The position numbers and the translations under genes are program-made. From Bacteroides caccae (GTDB lineage Bacteria; Bacteroidota; Bacteroidia; Bacteroidales; Bacteroidaceae): a stretch of 64,000 nucleotides of DNA. Under the pieces are notes generated by a model, which made no database searches, was not told the origin of the DNA, and saw nothing but the letters and a program-made list of their open reading frames with translations. Positions 56,179-64,000 of this stretch are shown here, one piece after another. Position 1 is the stretch's first letter. The number at the start of each line of letters is the position of its first letter. Location: positions 1,860,001 to 1,924,000 of the forward strand of contig NZ_CP022412.2 in the NCBI RefSeq assembly GCF_002222615.2, in the 5' to 3' direction.

Positions 56179-58110
56179 TTAATATTCGGGTGCTTGAACC
56201 ATTTGTGGATTCTTGTATGTTTCGTTAGCAAATATAGGTGCCAGATACATACGGTTTTCCCATTTGTAATCTTGATTTACAATAACAGGTTGATTTAACT
56301 CTTCGAAAGTAGGTTCTTCTACTTGTTCCATATTCAACCCTTTACGTACGCCAGCTGCAAAAACTTCAGGGGCAATCATCCAACGTCGTGCGTCGTAATA
56401 GCGTAGGCCTTCTCCCCATAGTTCTACAAAACGTTCGTTGCGTATCCAATCCATGGCCGGCATATCATTCAGCATTTCTTCTGTTACATCCGGTATACCG
56501 GCACGTTCACGAACTACGTTAAGATACGTAAGTGCTTCTTTGGGTCTGTCTAAAGCTGCCAAACATTCGGCTACACTCAGGTAAAGTTCTGCTAAGCGGA
56601 AGAGAGGACGTGGATAGCTTTTTTCGTTGTTACTCCAGTTTGTACCCCAGTTCAGGTCGGGCTGGATAAATTTCTTTGACATGTATCCTGTGACACAGTG
56701 ATCACGGGCGAATTCAGTTCTGTTCCAACCTTGTGCTTCGCCTTTCTTAAGATTGAGTACCAGAGGTTTGCCGCCTGAAATTCGTGGGCTGTATTGGTCT
56801 CCGTCAAATGAAAGCCATGCATAGAATCGTGGTTCGCGGTTGGTATTTAACTTGATAATATCCGCATTGCTTCTTCCTGCAGATTCATACCATGAATCTT
56901 CTTCTGCGAAAGTCCCTTTATTGGCAGCAATTCGAGGTAATTCTCCTTCTTTGGTATAGAATCGCTCTACACTGTTTAATAAAGGAGAGTAGCCGCTATA
57001 TCCACTTCTCCAAGGGCCTCCGTCTACTTTTACCACGTGTACGGGTAAAGAAGCCATTACTACACCACCGTCATCTGCAAGTCCCCATATCATTTCACGG
57101 TTACCATCCGAGTAACGACTAGTTACGAGATAACGCATCAAATAAACATGTTTTTTGAATTCTTCGGTAACTCCGTCTACGGGAACATCAAGCTCTCCTA
57201 GATTAAGTCCTTGATTACCCATAAGGATTGCACTTTCTTTAGTAGTCATCAGTCCGCATCCGCCTTCTCCTTCTGCCCATTCCAGTGCGTCTTTACAAGC
57301 AGTCAGTGCGCGTTCCCATTTATCGGGATCATAAACCTGGCTGACTAATTCTTTCCCATATCCCGGTGTTTCGAAATTCTTGTTTTTCCAATCCGGATAA
57401 GGGAATTTCCCATTCCATAAGTCAGAAGCTGCATAGAGCAACAAGCGTGCTTTTACTGCTTTTGCAATAGTGGAAGTTGCACGTCCCCATTCCGAACCGA
57501 TACGGGAGGCCGGAAGATCTTTAGCTGCTTCGTCCAGTTTCATGGAAATCCAGCTTGTTACGTAATCAAAGTGATAACGTCCGTGATATTCATTGTTCGG
57601 TGTATCCATATCAATGTATGAATCAGTGATAGGGCACGGGCCATAGTATTCTAATATCAGGAAATGATAGTAAGCAATTAGGAAATTGGCTTCGGCAGTC
57701 CATTCTCTTTTTTGTACTTCCGATACATCGAGGGCATTTGGTAATTGGGACAGAAACAGATAACATTGTCCGATATAGCGGTAGATATTACCCCATTTCC
57801 AGTCTCCGGGAGATTCCGGAGTCAGCAGTCCCCAACCGGCACGTTGTCCGCTGTGTCCCCATAATTCCGGGAATACAAATTCATCAGTAGATGCAGCTTC
57901 CATTCCGGTATAAGTAATTGGGTTGGATGAACCTTTGATTCCTGCATAGCATGAGTAGAGGAAGCCAAGTGTACTTTCCGGCTTTTTAACGGCATCTCCC
58001 AGACCTGCTTGTTCGGGAGGTACTACATCTAGGAAATTGCAAGATGTCAGGCAGCACGTAGAGAGTATTAACAGACTACCCATCTTCTTTATTTTATCTA
58101 TAAGTCTCAT
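56179..58110 (-). CDS. SusD/RagB family glycan-binding lipoprotein
   Basis: A 643-residue lipoprotein (CCLTSCNFLDVVPPEQ) of the SusD family. TPR-like helices typical of the fold are seen, as is the family end region RPLFRLAELYLSVAECLAALDRPKEALTYLNVVRERAG and ERFVELWGEGLRYYDARRW. It forms the lid of the SusC transporter at the cell surface. It lies 26 bases after susC and is the standard partner; its sequence alone does not show the ligand, but the neighbouring enzymes indicate mucin-type O-glycoproteins. Confidence 0.96.
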   Translation of the reverse strand: MRLIDKIKKMGSLLILSTCCLTSCNFLDVVPPEQAGLGDAVKKPESTLGFLYSCYAGIKGSSNPITYTGMEAASTDEFVFPELWGHSGQRAGWGLLTPESPGDWKWGNIYRYIGQCYLFLSQLPNALDVSEVQKREWTAEANFLIAYYHFLILEYYGPCPITDSYIDMDTPNNEYHGRYHFDYVTSWISMKLDEAAKDLPASRIGSEWGRATSTIAKAVKARLLLYAASDLWNGKFPYPDWKNKNFETPGYGKELVSQVYDPDKWERALTACKDALEWAEGEGGCGLMTTKESAILMGNQGLNLGELDVPVDGVTEEFKKHVYLMRYLVTSRYSDGNREMIWGLADDGGVVMASLPVHVVKVDGGPWRSGYSGYSPLLNSVERFYTKEGELPRIAANKGTFAEEDSWYESAGRSNADIIKLNTNREPRFYAWLSFDGDQYSPRISGGKPLVLNLKKGEAQGWNRTEFARDHCVTGYMSKKFIQPDLNWGTNWSNNEKSYPRPLFRLAELYLSVAECLAALDRPKEALTYLNVVRERAGIPDVTEEMLNDMPAMDWIRNERFVELWGEGLRYYDARRWMIAPEVFAAGVRKGLNMEQVEEPTFEELNQPVIVNQDYKWENRMYLAPIFANETYKNPQMVQAPEY

Positions 58111-58136
58111 ATTTATCTCGTATTTAGGTTCATATA

Positions 58137-61100
58137 TTAGAAATTAAGTTGTACTCCGATGTTGAATGTACGCTGCAAAGGATAAGCATTCCATGATAGT
58201 TCCGGGTCCCATAGCTTGAACGGACTGAATACGGCTATATTGTCACCGTTCAGGTATACGCGTCCATATTTGAATTTATATCCCAGTTCCAGTGTCTTGA
58301 AACGGATGAAATTACCGTTACGCATCCAGTAAGTACTAGCTACTGTATTATTGGCTGTTTGTGAACTAGTTAATCCTAAGCGCGGATATTTAGCATTCGG
58401 ATTGGGATTTGACTCAGACCAGTAGTCATCTGCAATGAATTGCATGACATTATAGTCACTTTGGCCGAATGGTGAAATACCGCTAATCATGATAGTGCGT
58501 TTAGCCGACCCATTGAAGAATACACCGAAATCGAATTTTTTATAGGTTACATTCATTCCCAAACCATATTGGATGCGGGGGGTAGTTCCATAAGGAGAGA
58601 TCATTACTTGGTCACTGCCATCTATTTTACCATCTCCGTTTACATCACGGTATTTTATGTCTCCCGGTTTAACAGTACTACCAAGATTCTGTGTCGGGCT
58701 ATTATCGATTTCTTCCTGACTGCTGAATAATCCTTGGGCGATATATCCGGTTGTGCGGCTTAACGGTTTGCCTGTAGATGTTTTCCATACATAGGGATAA
58801 ACCGGTTCATCCAGGTTGACATATTTGTTTTCAGTATATGTGAAGTTTCCACGGAAATCTACATATAAATCTTTTGTGAATTCTTTTCTCCAGTTTACAC
58901 TTAGTTCAATACCCCAGTTATCAACTTTACCTTTATTGCTCCAAGGTTTAGCTGTATAATATCCAAGAGATTCCGGCCATGCTTCGCGGTGGAGCAGGAT
59001 ATTGTAACGTTTCTCATTAAAATAATCGGCAGTAATAGTCAACTGGCGGAATAATTCGAGGTCGATACCTATATCCAGTTTCTTTACGCGTTCCCAACCG
59101 CCATTAACAACTGCATAATTGGTTACTAAAGGTCCATATAGGGTATAGTTCATATCTACACCGGTAGTGAAGCCTATGTTATTGAGCGATACTTGGTCGA
59201 TATACAGGAAGTGTTGTGCACCGGCAGAAAGTCCGGTTTCGTCACTACCTACCAGACCATAAGATCCTCTGATTTTCAGGTTATCTATATACTTGGTCAT
59301 CGGTTCAAAGAACTTTTCGTTACTGATTACCCAGCCTAGAGATACGGCGGGGAAGAATTCGAAACGTTCTTTCTTGGCCAGACGTTCTGTTCCGTTATAA
59401 CCGAAATTCAGTTCTACCAGATAGCGCTGACCGTAGTCGTAAGTAAAACGTCCTGAGAATCCTTGATTGCGTTCGGGTAGTACGCTACTACGATATTCAC
59501 GTTGCATATACATCAACATTCCTGTTACATGATGCAGGTTGAACTGGCGGTCATAATTCACGCGGGCGTCCAGATAGAAAGTCTGGTCGGAAGCTTTGCT
59601 TATATCTGATGTTTTCAGATAGTCAGTTCCTGATGTTCCCAGGCGTTCAATTTCATAATCAGTAGGATTTGAAGGGTTATAACTTCCTCCTTTAATACCA
59701 TAATAATAAGGTTCGATCGTCCGGTTGTAGGAAGATGAAGCCCAATTCTTCCAATTGACCATTGCTTGTACGCTTAACCCCTTAGTTACGAAATCAAGTT
59801 TTTGGTTGATTTTTAAAGAAGTATTGAGTGTGTTCTCATTATATTCCTTGAATGAACTCAACATATAAGCATACGGGTTGGTACGTACCGAAGATCCTGT
59901 CCATATAGCATTACCAAAACGGATATGTGTGTCTCCGGGTTGTGCCGGGAAAGTAACGGGGAAGTTAATAGGATTACAATACAACATCTGAGCGAATAAA
60001 TCGGAAGTACTGTAGTTCGGTCCCTTCTTGTTACGAATCTGGGCGTTCATGTGTAAATCGATTTTAGTTGTAGATGTTATTTTGTAAGAGATATTGTTTT
60101 GGAAATTATATCCCCAATTGTTTATATTATTATTATACGAATATACTTTCTTTGTATCCAGCAAACCTGTATCGTGATTGGCTTGCAAGCTCATATAATA
60201 AGATGCTTTTGAACCACCGCCTGAGATGTTGACATTGGCACGCTGATTCATATTCATGTTTTTGAAGATGACGTCTTTCCATTGTACATCCGGATAAATG
60301 TAAGGATTAACTTGGTTGCGTGTGTTGTCGATGTCAAGTTGCGAATATTTTGGGGTCGCTCCCGGATTACGTGTCAATTGGGCTTCGTTGTACATTTCCA
60401 TCCAAGTGGCACCATTTACAAAGTCGGGGAAGTTCATCGGTTTATTGAAAGAGTTCTCAACCGTGACGTTAATTCTGGTTTTCTCGTTTTCTTTACCGGT
60501 CTTGGTAGTGATGAGCATAACGCCGTTGGCACCACGGGCACCGTAGATAGCGGTCGCAGAAGCATCTTTCAAAATAGAGAAACTTTCAATCGTTTCAGCC
60601 GGAATATTATTCAGGTCTGCCGTAGAAATTTCTACATCATCCAAAAGTATTAAAGGAGTGGCTCGTCCGCCAAAGGTACTCACACCGCGAATGTAGAATT
60701 CGGAAGCGGCACCCGGTTCGCCGGTCGAAGTCATAGAAATAACACCTGCCAGTTTTCCCGCAAAGGAGGTGGTAAGCGAAGAACTTGGAGCTTTCAGTTC
60801 CAGACCTTTCACACTGGTGATTGACCCTGTTACACTGACTTTCTTCTGTGTACCGGCACCTACTACTACAACTTCACTCAGCAGTTGGTTGTCTGATTCC
60901 ATTTTTACGTTGATGACACCAAGATCGCCTACATCGACTGTTTTCTTTCTGTAACCGATGTAACTGAATTCCAGCTGTGCTTTCGAGCCGCTGATAGCAA
61001 TCGTGAAATTACCATCCAAATCGGTAATTACTCCGTCCTTCTGTCCTTTCACTACAACAGTAGCACCGATAACCGGATCGCCATTTTCAGCGTCTACCAC

Positions 61101-61472
61101 CGTACCCGTAACGGTACGTTTCTTTTTGGGTTGTTGCTGTGCGGCTTCCTCTTTGTTTACCTTTAATATGATCTCGTTACCTTTGATCATGTAGGTGATT
61201 CCGCTACCTTTGAAGACTTCTTTTAAAACTTCTTCAATAGTCCCTTCACAATTTAGATTTTTGTTGGTTGTGTTTTTCAAGTCTGCAGCATTGTAGAAAA
61301 ATGTGTAATTACTGTTTTTTTCAATTAGCTGGATTGCTTGTTTGATAGTCATTGCTTGCCCTTTTACTGAGATTACTCCTTGTGCTCCTAGGATGTTGAG
61401 CGGGTAAAAAAGCAACAGCAATACGATATACTTCAGATATCGTTGCTTGTAAGAAATTTGAATTTTTCTCAT
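58137..61472 (-). CDS. SusC/RagA TonB-dependent outer-membrane transporter with STN domain
   Basis: An 1111-residue transporter with a signal peptide, an N-terminal secretin/TonB (STN) domain (about 35-105), a carboxypeptidase-D-like domain (about 118-200), a plug (about 210-330, with ESFSILKDASATAIYGARGANG) and a 22-strand barrel ending in F (RTFNIGVQLNF). The STN domain marks transporters that signal through a FecR anti-sigma factor and ECF sigma, which agrees with the FecR gene 35 bases upstream. It imports glycan or glycopeptide products with the SusD partner. Confidence 0.96.
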   Translation of the reverse strand: MRKIQISYKQRYLKYIVLLLLFYPLNILGAQGVISVKGQAMTIKQAIQLIEKNSNYTFFYNAADLKNTTNKNLNCEGTIEEVLKEVFKGSGITYMIKGNEIILKVNKEEAAQQQPKKKRTVTGTVVDAENGDPVIGATVVVKGQKDGVITDLDGNFTIAISGSKAQLEFSYIGYRKKTVDVGDLGVINVKMESDNQLLSEVVVVGAGTQKKVSVTGSITSVKGLELKAPSSSLTTSFAGKLAGVISMTSTGEPGAASEFYIRGVSTFGGRATPLILLDDVEISTADLNNIPAETIESFSILKDASATAIYGARGANGVMLITTKTGKENEKTRINVTVENSFNKPMNFPDFVNGATWMEMYNEAQLTRNPGATPKYSQLDIDNTRNQVNPYIYPDVQWKDVIFKNMNMNQRANVNISGGGSKASYYMSLQANHDTGLLDTKKVYSYNNNINNWGYNFQNNISYKITSTTKIDLHMNAQIRNKKGPNYSTSDLFAQMLYCNPINFPVTFPAQPGDTHIRFGNAIWTGSSVRTNPYAYMLSSFKEYNENTLNTSLKINQKLDFVTKGLSVQAMVNWKNWASSSYNRTIEPYYYGIKGGSYNPSNPTDYEIERLGTSGTDYLKTSDISKASDQTFYLDARVNYDRQFNLHHVTGMLMYMQREYRSSVLPERNQGFSGRFTYDYGQRYLVELNFGYNGTERLAKKERFEFFPAVSLGWVISNEKFFEPMTKYIDNLKIRGSYGLVGSDETGLSAGAQHFLYIDQVSLNNIGFTTGVDMNYTLYGPLVTNYAVVNGGWERVKKLDIGIDLELFRQLTITADYFNEKRYNILLHREAWPESLGYYTAKPWSNKGKVDNWGIELSVNWRKEFTKDLYVDFRGNFTYTENKYVNLDEPVYPYVWKTSTGKPLSRTTGYIAQGLFSSQEEIDNSPTQNLGSTVKPGDIKYRDVNGDGKIDGSDQVMISPYGTTPRIQYGLGMNVTYKKFDFGVFFNGSAKRTIMISGISPFGQSDYNVMQFIADDYWSESNPNPNAKYPRLGLTSSQTANNTVASTYWMRNGNFIRFKTLELGYKFKYGRVYLNGDNIAVFSPFKLWDPELSWNAYPLQRTFNIGVQLNF

Positions 61473-61507
61473 GCTTTAGCATTTTAGATTAGACATAAGT
61501 TTAATTA

Positions 61508-62446
61508 TTATTTTTTTATAATGATTTTATTTGCATGTTCTTCTTTATTCAGGTTTAATGTGAAACAAATTTTGTTGACTACATCTTCCAATGGTTCGTC
61601 ATAGCGAATGCTTCCGGTAAATGCTGATTCATGATTGATACCTTTTGCTAATGTGACGTCGGAGTTGTACATTTGATTGATGATACTAATAAGCTCTTGC
61701 AAGGGAATATCCGTGAAGTTATATTTTCCGTTTTCCCATTTTATATTAGTAATCTGTTCTACTCTCATTTCAGCATTACGCGGATTGTATATCACTCTTT
61801 GTAAAGGCTTCATTACTGTTTTTTGTCCGGTGGATTCAACATTAAATTCTATCTTTCCACGAAACAATGTAATTTCGTTCTTTTCGGCATCGGTTTGTTT
61901 GATATGGAAGCAAGTTCCTTTTACTTCAATAAAAGCCTTGTCGATATATACTTGGAAAGTACTTCCTTCATGCTTATAAACTTCAAATAATGAATTACCA
62001 CTCAACCAGACTTTTCTTTCTTTGTTAAAAGATTTTGTATATTGAATAGAACTTCCGGGCTCCATCCATACTTTGCTGCTATCCGGAAGAGTGTACATCT
62101 GGTTCTGCTGAGCTGTAATTTTAATAAGCTCATTAGCTATCTTGTCGCCTTTAAACGTTAACCAGAATCCGCCTATTGTCAATAAAAGTGCAATTGAGGC
62201 AGCGGCAAAATACCACCTTGGTTCTACAAGAACTCTGTTATTTTTCCTGTATTCACATTTAGTTTTTACCTTTTTCCATATTTGTTCTTTTATTGCCATA
62301 TCAGCAGCTCTGTTTCCAGATTCATTCCATTGTTTTTTTATTTCTATATCTACCGATTCCAAGTCAGCAAAGGCTTTCCGTTGCTTTTTGGAGAGTCTAC
62401 CTGACAGCAGACTTTTGATTAATCTTTTCCTTTCGACCTTATCCAT
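61508..62446 (-). CDS. FecR-type anti-sigma factor
   Basis: A 312-residue inner-membrane protein: N-terminal cytoplasmic domain (1-80), membrane helix (about 86-106, YFAAASIALLLTIGGFWL), FecR domain (about 115-230, with VWLSGNSLFEVYKHEG and KGTCFHIKQ) and a C-terminal DUF4974-like region (about 240-312, YNFTDIPLQELISIINQMYNS). It would relay occupancy of the STN-type SusC to an ECF sigma factor. No sigma gene is found upstream; a mirror-image truncated copy lies there instead. Confidence 0.95.
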   Translation of the reverse strand: MDKVERKRLIKSLLSGRLSKKQRKAFADLESVDIEIKKQWNESGNRAADMAIKEQIWKKVKTKCEYRKNNRVLVEPRWYFAAASIALLLTIGGFWLTFKGDKIANELIKITAQQNQMYTLPDSSKVWMEPGSSIQYTKSFNKERKVWLSGNSLFEVYKHEGSTFQVYIDKAFIEVKGTCFHIKQTDAEKNEITLFRGKIEFNVESTGQKTVMKPLQRVIYNPRNAEMRVEQITNIKWENGKYNFTDIPLQELISIINQMYNSDVTLAKGINHESAFTGSIRYDEPLEDVVNKICFTLNLNKEEHANKIIIKK

Positions 62447-62643
62447 TCTATTCTACCTTGTTGGTTTTAAACTCTATTGTTGCTCATATACTATAAATAC
62501 ACACCAGCTCTTTCTAACCCCACATCGACTTTGTAAAAAAGTGAAAGTTTTTTTGAACGTAAACTGTAATTGTCTGATAATTAGCAATGTAGTTAATTGA
62601 TTAATGCGAAAAAAAATAAAAAAGATGTGAGATGTATTACTAA
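62447..62643. other. Junction between the mirror-image FecR genes
   Basis: About 200 bases without a gene. Neither strand has a standard TAnnTTTG promoter. The plus-strand stretch 62537-62600 (GTGAAAG, a T run, GAACGTAAACTG, then GTCTGATAATTAG) has the look of an ECF-dependent promoter region, but this is a weak impression. The ECF sigma gene normally expected beside fecR is absent. Confidence 0.45.
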
Positions 62644-63369
62644 GTTCTTGTAGAACTAAGGCCATATTTGGCTGCCGCTTCAGTAGCTATCCTATTGTTG
62701 ATAGGTGGACTTTGGATGATTTTAGGTGATAATAAAGCGGAAATGAATGAGTTGGTAAGGATTGAAGCCCAACAAAGTATGATGTATATTTTGCCGGATA
62801 GCACCAAGGTCTGGATGAAGCCCGGAAGTTCTATTCAATTTGCAAAAGATTTTAATAAAGACAGAAAAGTCTGGTTGAGTGGTAATTCATTATTTGAAGT
62901 TTATAAGCACGAGGGAAGTACTTTTCAAGTACACATTAATAAAGCTTTTATAGAAGTGAAGGGAACTTGCTTTCTTGTCAAGCAAGATGATATAAAGCAG
63001 AATGAAATTACGCTGTTTCATGGTAAGATAGAATTTAATGTTGAATCTACCGGGAAGAAAATAGTCATGCAACCACTTCAGAAAGTGACTTATAATGTAG
63101 ATAATGCACAAACACAAATAGAGAATATCTCAAATATCAGTTGGGAAAATGGAAGATATAACTTTGAAGATGTTCCGTTGACTCAACTGATTGAAACAGT
63201 CAATCAGATGTATAATACAAATATAGTCTTAAAGAGGAATTTAGGAAAAAAAGCATTGTTTAGTGGGAGTATCCGTTATGACGAAACTTTGGATGATGTA
63301 CTTGATAAAATCTGTTTTAGTCTCAATTTGACCATAGAAACACACAATGAACAAATTATTATTCATTAA
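62644..63369 (+). pseudogene. FecR-type anti-sigma factor, N-terminally truncated
   Basis: The frame from 62644 reads VLVELRPYLAAASVAILLLIGG and continues as a FecR domain and DUF4974-like region to 63369 (about 240 residues). It matches the 61508-62446 protein from its residue VLVEPRWYFAAAS onward. A stop codon (TAA, 62641-62643) stands directly before it, and the first 75 or so residues, the cytoplasmic sigma-binding domain, are missing. The only in-frame starts are non-ATG (such as TTG 62668). It could still be made as a membrane protein lacking its sigma-binding part, but a broken gene is more likely. It precedes a SusC copy on the same strand. Confidence 0.8.
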
Positions 63370-63428
63370 TATCAATATAAATATTTTATTATAAACTTAA
63401 TCGAATGTCTAATCTAATCAGTCGAAGC

Positions 63429-64000
63429 ATGAGAAAACAAAGAATCTCTAGTTGCAGGCGATATTTGAAGTATATCGTCCTCACTTTGCTTTTTTATCCG
63501 TTATCTGTCCTTGGAGCTCAGGGACAAGTTTCAGTAAAAGGGCAGTCAATCACTATTAAACAGGCTATTCAGCTTATTGAAAAAAACAGTAGTTATACTT
63601 TTTTCTACAATGCAGCAGACCTGAAAAACACAAAAACTAGAAATATTAATTGTTCGGGTACAATTAATGAAGTGCTTAACGAAGTATTCAAAGGGAGTGG
63701 AGTCAGTTATACTATTAAAGGTAACGAAGTTATTTTAAAAGTTGAAGGCGAATCTACTCAACAAGCGGCCAAACACAAGATTATTGGTGTAGTGACCGAG
63801 TCGGCCACCGGAGATCCCATTCCTGGGGCATCTGTTATGATTAAAGGAACAAAAACCGGTACGACTACCGATGTAGATGGTAAGTTCGAGGTTATGGCGA
63901 CTTCCAGTGATGTTCTGGTTATCTCTTTTATCGGATATTCTTCTAAGGAGATCAAAGTAGGAAACCAGAAAGTACTGAGTGTTACTTTATCTGACGATGC
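63429..64000 (+). CDS. SusC/RagA TonB-dependent transporter, 3' end outside window
   Basis: The first 190 residues of a second SusC-type transporter. The start ATG at 63429 aligns with the start of the 58137-61472 protein (MRKQRIS versus MRKIQIS); an upstream ATG at 63405 is less likely. Visible are the signal peptide (YLKYIVLTLLFYPLSVLGAQ), an STN domain (about 35-105) and the start of the carboxypeptidase-D-like domain (IIGVVTESATGDPIPGASV ... FIGYSSKEI). No stop occurs before the window ends. It is the partner of the truncated FecR copy. Confidence 0.93.
   Translation, partial: MRKQRISSCRRYLKYIVLTLLFYPLSVLGAQGQVSVKGQSITIKQAIQLIEKNSSYTFFYNAADLKNTKTRNINCSGTINEVLNEVFKGSGVSYTIKGNEVILKVEGESTQQAAKHKIIGVVTESATGDPIPGASVMIKGTKTGTTTDVDGKFEVMATSSDVLVISFIGYSSKEIKVGNQKVLSVTLSDD

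Overview
The window is chromosomal DNA of a Bacteroides species. The evidence is a set of hallmark families: SusC/SusD outer-membrane pairs, a hybrid two-component regulator, Mfa-type fimbriae, a fused LpxC-FabZ, and DUF3256/DUF3575/DUF3868 proteins. Promoters also follow the Bacteroides TTTG-N19-21-TAnnTTTG pattern, and ribosome binding sites are mostly weak. From memory, the order phosphotransferase, beta-galactosidase, YitT, GH109, M60 peptidase, DUF1735/discoidin, SusD, SusC resembles the mucin O-glycan locus of B. thetaiotaomicron (around BT4240-BT4250), so a close relative is likely; this was not checked by a search.

Layout. (1) 148-5576, plus strand: an SPFH membrane protein with a ribbon-helix-helix partner, a small membrane protein, a BlaI-type repressor, a large M56 sensor peptidase fused to TonB-like and SusC plug-like domains, and a DUF4488 protein. 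(2) 5603-14865, minus strand: miaA, then a tightly packed series read purM, prfA, pyrF, HD-domain protein, lpxD, lpxC-fabZ, lpxA and a pRiA4b ORF-3-like protein, ending at a clear terminator. (3) 14956-25969, minus strand: LemA/TPM pair, alpha/beta hydrolase, aroE, menaquinone methyltransferase, purC, phoH, an AAA/PD-(D/E)XK protein, a DUF5715 lipoprotein and a flotillin/NfeD pair. (4) 26185-34120, minus strand: an Mfa-type fimbrial region in two transcription units, Mfa1-Mfa2-DUF4906-small protein and DUF3575-DUF3868/OmpA. The two units share an unusual promoter layout. (5) 34617-42119, plus strand: an unrecognised lipoprotein, a hybrid two-component regulator whose kinase has lost its phospho-acceptor histidine, truA, an EamA transporter and a DUF3256 protein. 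(6) 42145-62446, minus strand: a host-glycan (mucin-type) utilisation locus with sugar kinase, GH2 beta-galactosidase, YitT, GH109, two paralogous M60 peptidases, a DUF1735/discoidin lipoprotein, SusD, SusC and a FecR anti-sigma factor. (7) 62644-64000, plus strand: a mirror-image copy of the FecR-SusC pair with an N-terminally truncated FecR; it runs off the window.

How it fits together. Regions 6 and 7 would bind, import and dismantle host glycoproteins: M60 peptidases cut the mucin backbone, GH109 and GH2 remove GalNAc and galactose, SusC/D import the products, and the kinase phosphorylates released amino sugars. Region 4 supplies adhesive fimbriae. The observations most worth a second look are regulatory: the pseudokinase regulator, the paired fimbrial promoters, an array of four helically phased dyads, and the FecR/SusC inverted duplication lacking any visible ECF sigma gene. 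No tRNA, rRNA, CRISPR array or intact insertion sequence was seen.
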